Below, in pieces: positions 56,572 to 64,000 of a DNA stretch of 64,000 nucleotides (position 1 is its first letter; each line of letters opens with the position of its first letter). Made by a program: the position numbers and the translations under genes. The stretch is from contig NC_088342.1 of the NCBI RefSeq assembly GCF_036884655.1, positions 29,766,001 through 29,830,000 of the forward strand. The letters are read 5' to 3'. The notes under the pieces were generated by a model. The model did no database searches and was not told where the DNA came from. It was given only the letters and a program-made list of their open reading frames with translations. This stretch comes from Musa acuminata AAA Group (lineage: Eukaryota > Streptophyta > Magnoliopsida > Zingiberales > Musaceae).

Positions 56572-58133
56572 TGTTAGGATCAAGAGCACTAAGAGGGGGG
56601 GGGGGTGAATTAGTGCAGCGAAAAACTTTCGACGATTAAAACTGCGTTCGTACGATAAGAGTGATTTCGGTAGAAAAGCCGATTTGTAAATCACTTTAAC
56701 TTGTAATCAAGCAAGATACAGTTAAAGCAAGTTTATGAAGGCAATTTGCAGTTATGATGGAAATTAGAATGTAAGCGTAAACTGAAATATGATGTTCATA
56801 CGATAAAACTGATTTAAGTCTAAACACCGATTCGAAAAATACTGAACTTTGAAACACGATCGTAAATGCGCAGAAGGCAGTAAGCTATTGAGGAGGTTTG
56901 CAGTAAAGATAATATGCTCAAAGTAAATGCAAACCGAGATTTAGAGTGGTTCGGTCAATCTTGACCTACATCCACTTTTGGCTTCCTCCACCGACGAGGT
57001 CACCGACATCCACTAGAGGCCTTCCTTCAATAGGCGAAGGCCAACCAACTTTTTACAGTTTCACTCCTTTTGACGGGCTTAGGAGACAACCCTTACAGAA
57101 TTTTCTTTCCTCTCTTGACAGATCAAAACTTGGAAGAAAAGAGGAAGGAGAACTTTTAACTCATACAACACTTTTGAGCTCTAAAAATCACAAAGTAAGA
57201 TCAGGATTTCGATGGTTTTTGGTTGCTCTTTCATTGCTGAAAGAGTGGGTATTTATAGGCCCCAAACCAGTTTGAATTCTGAGCTTAAAACTGTCAATTC
57301 CCGGAATTTCGGGGTCTAGCGATTGCACCGCCTGACTAGGGCAGTTGCACCGCTTGGCAGAGCTTGGAGACTAAGCCTCTGGGCGGTGCCACCGCTTGTC
57401 AGGGGCAGTTGCACCTCCTGCCAGAGCTCGGAGACTGAGCTCAGGCGGTGCCATTGCCTGATTGGGGCGGTTGCACCGCCCAGCTAGATCTCGAAGACCG
57501 AGCTCAAGCGGTTGCACCTCTGTCAGAGGCAGTGCAGCCAGAGCTCGGAGACTGAGCCCTGGGCGGTGCCACCGTCGACCCAGGCGGTGCCACCTTTGGG
57601 CAAGTAATCTGGGTCCGAATGGGCTGATCCATTCTGCCCAATTTGGGTATATCAAGGGCCCAATTGCCCCAAGATTAAGTTAATGGGATCACCTCTCATT
57701 TCTAACTTAATCATCGTGCTAACGACGAATTTCTTAAGACATTTACTGTAACTTGCTCCAGTGCGTCAATCGCTTCATCCGGCAAGCTTCCGGCGAGCTT
57801 CCGGCGAGCTTCCGTCGATCATCCGATGAATTCTCGGTGATGCTCCTACGGACTTCCGGCAAACTCCTGGACTTGTGACGATCCACTTGGCAAGTTCCGA
57901 CGAGCTTCTTTGGCAAGTTCCTGGACTTCTCGGATTTGTTCCCGCAGAACCTCTGACGACCGTCCGAACTTCCGTCGAATTCTCGAACTCCCAACGTGAT
58001 CATAGTCTTGACTTCGACGCAACTCCTACTGCATGTCTTAGTTTTATCGTAGTTAATCCTGCACACTTATCTCAACATATGGATTAGATAACAAATGACA
58101 ATTGACGTCATCATTAAAATCCAAGATTCAACA
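56572..58133 (-). repeat. E 3' LTR
   Basis: C-family LTR with a hairpin-unit block at about 57300-57600. TATTTATA near 57251 is the likely promoter box in element sense. Confidence 0.88.
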
Positions 58134-58938
58134 ATCTCCCCCTTTTTGATGATGACAATCAATTGATAATGGAGTTAACCTTAACTCTCCTTATCTATGT
58201 GCCATAATTGAGATAAGTCATTCTTGAATTCAAAGCCTTTGAATTCAAGAGACATATTGATAAGTTACCTTATCAATACTCCCATAATGATTCCCATCAT
58301 GATGTATCTCTCTGAAAATGATGTATGATGTCAAGGCTTGACATCCATTTTCAAATTTCAAATGTGAATGATGGTAATGATAGCAACTCATCATATGGTA
58401 AGATATCAACATGTAAAATTTCGAAGTAAGATTTTGATATCTTAACATGATGCACACATTTCAAGTATTTTAGTAATCATAGCATTTCATCACATAGTAA
58501 GATATCAACACGTAGGACTACGATGCAAGTTCTTAATATCTTAACATGATGCAAACATGGCATATTGCTAATATGGCAATCATAGTTATCATTAATTCAT
58601 ATCTTTTCAATGATGCAAGCATGGCATAATCATAGCATCAATATATATGCTTTTTTCAATATAATATGACATTTATAGCATCAATTCATATATTTCTCCC
58701 CCTTTGTCATCAACAAAAAGGAGAACGATATAAACAACTTTTAAATATACGTGCGATGCCATAAGTAGGTTCATGTCATTTGGATATAAATTATACAAAC
58801 ATCTCAAGAAAAACATGACATGAAGATTATAGAGTGAAAACTTCTTCATTTTTATTTGTTACTATCTTTTTGCATGAAGGAGGAAAGCCATTTGTGTAGT
58901 TCAAATCGATAGGATATTAAGGCATGCTTTACAAGGAT
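56572..58938 (-). mobile_element. Copia element E (C family), left part
   Basis: LTR 56572-58133 (1562 bp; starts TGTTAGGATC, G run of 11, ends GATTCAACA), then polypurine complement and AT-rich 3' internal sequence to 58938, where F interrupts. Similar to C throughout. No coding region in this part. Its other LTR lies beyond the window. Confidence 0.88.
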
Positions 58939-60553
58939 TGTTAGGATCGGAGCGGCACTGAGAGGGGGGGGTGAATTAGTGCAGCGGATTAAAACTTCAG
59001 TTTTAGAAAATCTTTCATACGATAAAAATAATGTTTCGTTTGAAACCGTTTCAATTGCGTTGAAAGCGTACGTAATAAGATGAGGGCAGTGAACTTAGCA
59101 AAGTAAAGGTTTGCAGAAAGATAAATGCATAAACATAAATGCAAATCGGAGATTACGCCGATTTTAAAGTGGTTCGGTTAAATGACCTACATCCACTTGC
59201 GAGGCCCCTCTTCGATGAGGCTCCCATCTTCCACTAGCAAATCTCTTGAAAGGGAAGGGTAAATACCCCTCTTACAACTCTTTACAAGCGGTTCACTCTC
59301 TTACAAATTTTCAGCAAGAAAGAAGGAGGTGAACACTAGCAAAATGAAAACATGATTAGCTAGGACTTTTCTAAGACCTTTCTCTCAAACACTTGCTGCT
59401 CAAAAAGTTATTTTCTCAGCTGAGACTTGAGGGGTATTTATAGGCCTCAAGAGGATTCAAATTTGGGCTCCAAAAATTTGAATTCTCGTATGTTCCCGAT
59501 GCTAGCGGTGCCACCGCCCAGCCAAGCGGTGCCACCGCCCAGCGCTCGGGTGCTGGACGGTGCAACCGCCCAGCCCAGGAGGTGTCACCGCCTAGCTCTC
59601 GGGTGCTGGACGGTGCCACCGCCTAGCCTAAGCGGTGCCACCGCCTAGGCCAAATCAGCTCACTGGTTGGGCTCCAAACTTGGCCCAAACCAGTCCGAAC
59701 TCGGGCCCAATTGGCCCCTACTTGGGTTATACGATTAACACCTAATCCTAACCCTAATTAACGTGCTAACTACGAATTTAAAGACATTTTCTAAGCTATT
59801 ACAAAGTCCGTAAGTCAAGACTTCTTCCGGCGAGCTTCCGGCGAACTTCCGACGGTCTTCCGATAAACTCTCGAAAACCATTCTGCGGACTCCCGGCAAG
59901 CTCCTAGACTTCACGATTTGATCTTGGCGAGTTCCAACGAGCTTCTTCGACAAGCTCTGATCTTTCTCGGTGAGCTCCGTGAACTTCCAACGAACCTTCC
60001 GGCGAGCTTCCGAAAAACCCTTCGGCAAGCTCCCTACTCATTCTCGGCTAGTTCCGACAGCATTCCCAATGAACCTTCGGACTTCCGTCGAACTCTCGAA
60101 CTCGCAACAAATCCTTCGCGCTTGACTCCAGCACTTTGTTTCGCTTTATGTCTTCATCGTTATCGTAGTTAATCCTGCACACACAAACCAAAACTCAACT
60201 CCGATCTAGACAATAATTACAATGCGAATTGACATTCTATTGCCCGGCACGTCATTGGTTGGCGCTTCGTCCGAATCTTCGGTGCATCGTCCTCTCTTAC
60301 GGCTTGTTGCCCAATCGGCAGTTGACCTCCGCAACCCCGATATCCTTGGCGCAATTTCGCTCTCCTTGGCCCGATGCCCGACGTTCGAAGCATTCAGCCA
60401 TCCAATATCTTGACGTGATCTCTTCTAGCGCAACGTCAATTCCTCCTGCGTCAACTGTCTAAACCTGATCGAGTAGACCTGCATCGCTCAAAATGCAGTT
60501 TAAATCATAAACACATATCAAGTGGTTTCATCATCGAAATCCGAGATTCAACA
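58939..60553 (-). repeat. F 3' LTR
   Basis: Contains hairpin units (59500-59650) and many CTTCCGGCGAGCTTCC-type words (59825-60075). Confidence 0.88.
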
Positions 60554-63500
60554 ATCTCCCCCTTTTTGATGATGACAACCACTTGATGACGGAGTTAACC
60601 TTAACTCCGGGAGTTTAAACAAACTCCCCCTATCAATATGCCATATTGATAGAACCTTGAATTCAAACTGAATTCAAGTCATTGCAATATTCATCATGAA
60701 TACTTGCAACACATCATCATGAACATATGCATAAACTTATGCATATCATGTCATCAACATACTTCTCCCCCTTTGTCATCAACAAAAAGGAGAAGTACAA
60801 CTATTCTTTGTGTTTTTAATATAAGTTCAACTCATTGCATGAAAAACATAATATCAAGTTTTATCATCATGCAGTTTTGAAGCTAGAAAATTTAGCAAGT
60901 ATTGCATCATGCTTAGGACATTCAAGCTATCAAGTTTTAGATATGCAAGTTTTATAGCATACAAGATAATACTTTTGGTATTGTTCAAGATAGCAAGTTC
61001 TACATCATGCAAGCTAGCAAAATGTTTGAAAAAGTGATCAAGTTTTGCAACATACAAGCTAGCAAAAATGTCAAACTAGCAAGAGATAATGTTTTACATG
61101 AGGCAAGCAAACAATTTGGCAAATGTTACATTTGCATCTTCTCTTTTGAGAAGTGCAATTTTTGCTTTCATCTTGAATTATGCAAGCTAGTTAGTTTGCC
61201 TCTTTTCATGATGTCCACGCTAGAAATTCTTGCTCCCCTTTGTCATTGTCAAAAAGAAGGGAAGACCCTTATATGAATTTTCATATTATGACAAAGGTAA
61301 GTATCATTCTTATTTATGCATCATTATATATTCAAATTAAAACATACACAATTTCAATAACCTTATTTTTCATGCACGATACCGAAAAATAAATCAATCA
61401 TCATTAATAAGCATATCATACATGATACTCAAACATTAAAATTTTCAAGCATTTATCAACATGTTGATCATGATACCAAACATTTATCATTTAAAGCATT
61501 CATGATACACATCATATGCAATACATCACATAAAAAGCATAAGTGTTGCATGCATCATTTTAGCAACAATTCGTAGCATTTCATCATATGACAAGATATC
61601 AGCAAGTAAAATTACAATGCTACTTCTTGATATCTTAATATGATGCAAACATGGCATATGGCAATCATAGCATTTCGATTATCAATTTACCATATATTTC
61701 GATGTAAGCTTCTTTTGATATCTCAACATAATTCAAATTTAAATATGGCACTTATAGTATCAATTCATATATTTCTCCCCCTTTGTCATTACCGAAAAGA
61801 AGGGAGAAATCGATGGCCAAAAGATTTTAATCATTATACAAGCCAACTTACAAAATCATGTCATGATATCAAGAAAATTCAAGAAGGACATGATTCATTC
61901 AATAAATCCTTTTAATAGAGCAAAAGGATTATACAACCAAGGATCATGATTAAAATATATCAATATCATAGATCAAGTCATGATTCGTGATTCATCATAA
62001 AGGAAATTAATTTTCAATCATCTCATAAGGCTTTTAAGGAATTTTTGAAACATAGGAGAATGATTAATTTAAGCATGCAATGTTTCAATTAAATTCAAGT
62101 TATGAATACCAATACTTTCATATTGTGAGTATCAATTCATGAATACCAAAAGATATTATTTGTGATTCCAATTTTACAAGATCAAGATTATGATTTAAAT
62201 AAAACTTATTCAAATCAAATCGGTAACTTGAAACTCATAATCAAGTCATCAAAATCAATTTCGAGATTCACAAAATATCATGAAATCATTAATCTTGATC
62301 CGATGGGAAAAGCATTTTTGAAGTGATTCTTTTTTATCTAAGCATGCCTTAGTCATTATATGCCAAATCAAGATAAGCATGAAAGTTCAAGACATAAAGG
62401 CAAAATCTTATAAAACAGCTAATCAAGCAAGATTTTAAACATCTATTTTCAAGCTAGAGTAAGTCAAGGATTCAATTATCTTATGTCATGAATTCCAATA
62501 GGCATCTCAAATTATCAACATCACATTAAAAATATATTTCAAAAAGACATATCGATAAGTGATTCATTTGCATCATTTTATTTTTGGAAGATTCTCCTCT
62601 TTCGTAAATAAATCTAGGAGAACAAAATGAATTAAGGGAGATATAATATGATTGAAGTATTGAACATGATTCATATTTAAAATGTGTCTCATGTCATAAG
62701 TATGAATCAAGCATTTGTGAAATCCGAAATCATCCTCAAAATCACATTCAATAAATTCATACATGACAAGCATAGATTTATTGAAAAATCGATAAGATAG
62801 AGGATCGTATTTCGTTTTTATAAATTTCTATTCATGTGATTTGCTTCTTATAAGCATTCCTTTACCTTTAATAAAACAAGTGTCAATATTTAAGACGGAA
62901 AGGTAAATTTCATAGAACAATAATCAAGTATGATTCCATGATAACATCCTTTTAATATCTTGATATTCATCATCAAGTATGATTTCAAAAAAATATGTTT
63001 AAGAGAAATCATTAAGACCAAATACATGATACACTCATTTATTTTTAAAATATTCATCATGTTTATTTTCATGAGATTCACAAGATTGGTAAACTAAATT
63101 CATTAATCTCAATAGGATATAAAATTTATTTCCATTTCATATAATTGATTTCATGTGAGGGTGTTCAAATCTTTTTGTGAAAACATGTATCATCATTTAA
63201 AATCAAAACAAAAGTTTCGTCATAAAACCGTCAAGACCAAACACATCAAAAATAAAACATCATGATATCACATCTATCATCAAAAGACTACCAAGAAATT
63301 CATACATAGATGTACATACACTTTGTCATCTTAATATGTCATGAGAATGTTATCTTAATTCATCATAAAAATGATTAAACCAAAGACATGTTAATCCAAA
63401 ATGAGAGTATCAAATCAATATTCACTTCAAAAACTCATGCATGACATAAAATCATCAAAATACACATGCATGAATTAATCCTAAGCATTATATATAACTA

Positions 63501-63694
63501 TCATCCATAATGTTGCATACATCATTCAACATTTCAAAACATAACATGTATGAAAACTTAGCAATATACTTTTCATGATCAAATTTTTAATTTTTTCAAA
63601 GATGCTAAAAAGAAAAACATGATATAATTTTTGAAAAACAAATTTTTTTTTATTTCCTATTCCTACTATCTAAATTAAGAACTCATTAAAAACT
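60554..63694 (-). other. F internal AT-rich region without pol
   Basis: 3.1 kb of AT-rich sequence with CAAGCTAGCAA and CATCATG words. No protease, integrase or reverse transcriptase motif was seen on either strand, although gag follows at 63695. Pol appears to have been lost or lies elsewhere. Confidence 0.6.
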
Positions 63695-64000
63695 TTAAGT
63701 AATTTCAAAATAATTCAAGAGAGTTGAGTTACTTACCTTGTAGTTGAAGCTCGTCAAAGCCCTCGTCGTTTCACCTTTGGAAGTTCTTGATTCATCCTTG
63801 GTTGCCTTCCTCTTCTTTGGCCTCTTCCTCCATTCAAGTTCATTGTTTATTTTAGATTTTTGTTTAATGAACTTATTAAGAGTTAGTGTTCGAAGTTCAA
63901 GTTCATCATTATCCTCATCACTTGAGTCATCGCTCAAGTGGTATTTATTTGTCCGGAGTTCCAAATCCTTCCTGTTCTTTGGAAGGTGGTCCAAGTGTTC
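63695..64000 (-). pseudogene. F gag C-terminal fragment, cut by window edge
   Basis: Minus-strand frame (63994-63695) with KNRKDLELRTNKYHLSDDSS and NKFIKQKSK. It parallels the charged region of C gag after the core (KNRKDMKLRTLDDHLRENSS and KFIKKNKF at about 49390-49240), so it is the charged linker of a Copia gag. The element sense start lies outside the window. The frame ends at 63695 without reaching a zinc knuckle. Confidence 0.7.

Larger units (their letters stand above)
58939..64000 (-). mobile_element. Copia element F inserted in E, left part
   Basis: LTR 58939-60553 (1615 bp; starts TGTTAGGATCGGAGCGGC, G run of 8, ends GATTCAACA), polypurine complement at 60554, then 3.1 kb of AT-rich internal sequence and a gag fragment at the window end. 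Candidate flanking duplication aggat (58934-58938); the other side is outside the window. LTR diverged from C and E but same type as the fragments at 29801-32165. Confidence 0.85.

Overview
The window is nuclear DNA of a higher plant, most likely a monocot. Spliced genes with GT-AG introns, a GASA/snakin gene and dense nested LTR retrotransposons show this. The GGCGGTGCCACCGCC-rich LTRs remind me of Musaceae (banana/Ensete), but that attribution is only a weak impression. Nearly everything is transposable element; the only host coding material I can support is one intact small gene and one broken gene.

Layout. 1-2033: AT-rich DNA, an AAT microsatellite, a ~39-bp tandem array and a Ty3/Gypsy gag-like fragment. 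2039-12376: a minus-strand solo LTR (L, target duplication gattc) split by a fresh full-length Copia element A1 (2532-11188, two 1495-bp LTRs with only three differences seen, target duplication tcttc). 12640-14795: decayed minus-strand Gypsy pol. It runs directly into seven tandem copies of a ~513-bp satellite (14711-18279), and each full monomer carries the last piece of the Gypsy reverse transcriptase sequence. 18541-19055: an intact three-exon GASA (gibberellin-regulated, snakin-type) gene of 93 residues. 20785-29173: a minus-strand fragment of the purine gene for phosphoribosylamine-glycine ligase. Its intron carries a truncated Gypsy element (J, 21517-23044) and its coding exon carries a nearly intact Copia element (K, 23240-28664). 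29174-32165: rearranged pieces of a second Copia family.

32166 to the end is a nest. A2, an old relative of A1, was entered by B (non-autonomous, 33159-37721), C (minus-strand Copia, 42568-51504), D (gag-protease remnant with inverted ends, 51574-55074) and E (56572 onward). E was in turn entered by F (58939 onward). Target duplications at B, C and D, and the perfect resumption of A2 sequence after each, establish the order.

The most interesting points are: (1) four conserved hairpins around TTGGTCGAGTCCCTCGAGG in the leader of the A elements, still recognisable in the diverged copy A2; (2) A1 is very young but its polyprotein is broken in at least four places, which suggests mobilisation in trans; (3) a satellite that grew from the broken edge of a Gypsy pol gene into the upstream flank of the GASA gene; (4) element D, with eight copies of a 22-bp hairpin alternating at 40-bp spacing with a primer-binding-site motif. 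I found no evidence of a CRISPR, tRNA or rRNA gene, or prokaryote-style operon.
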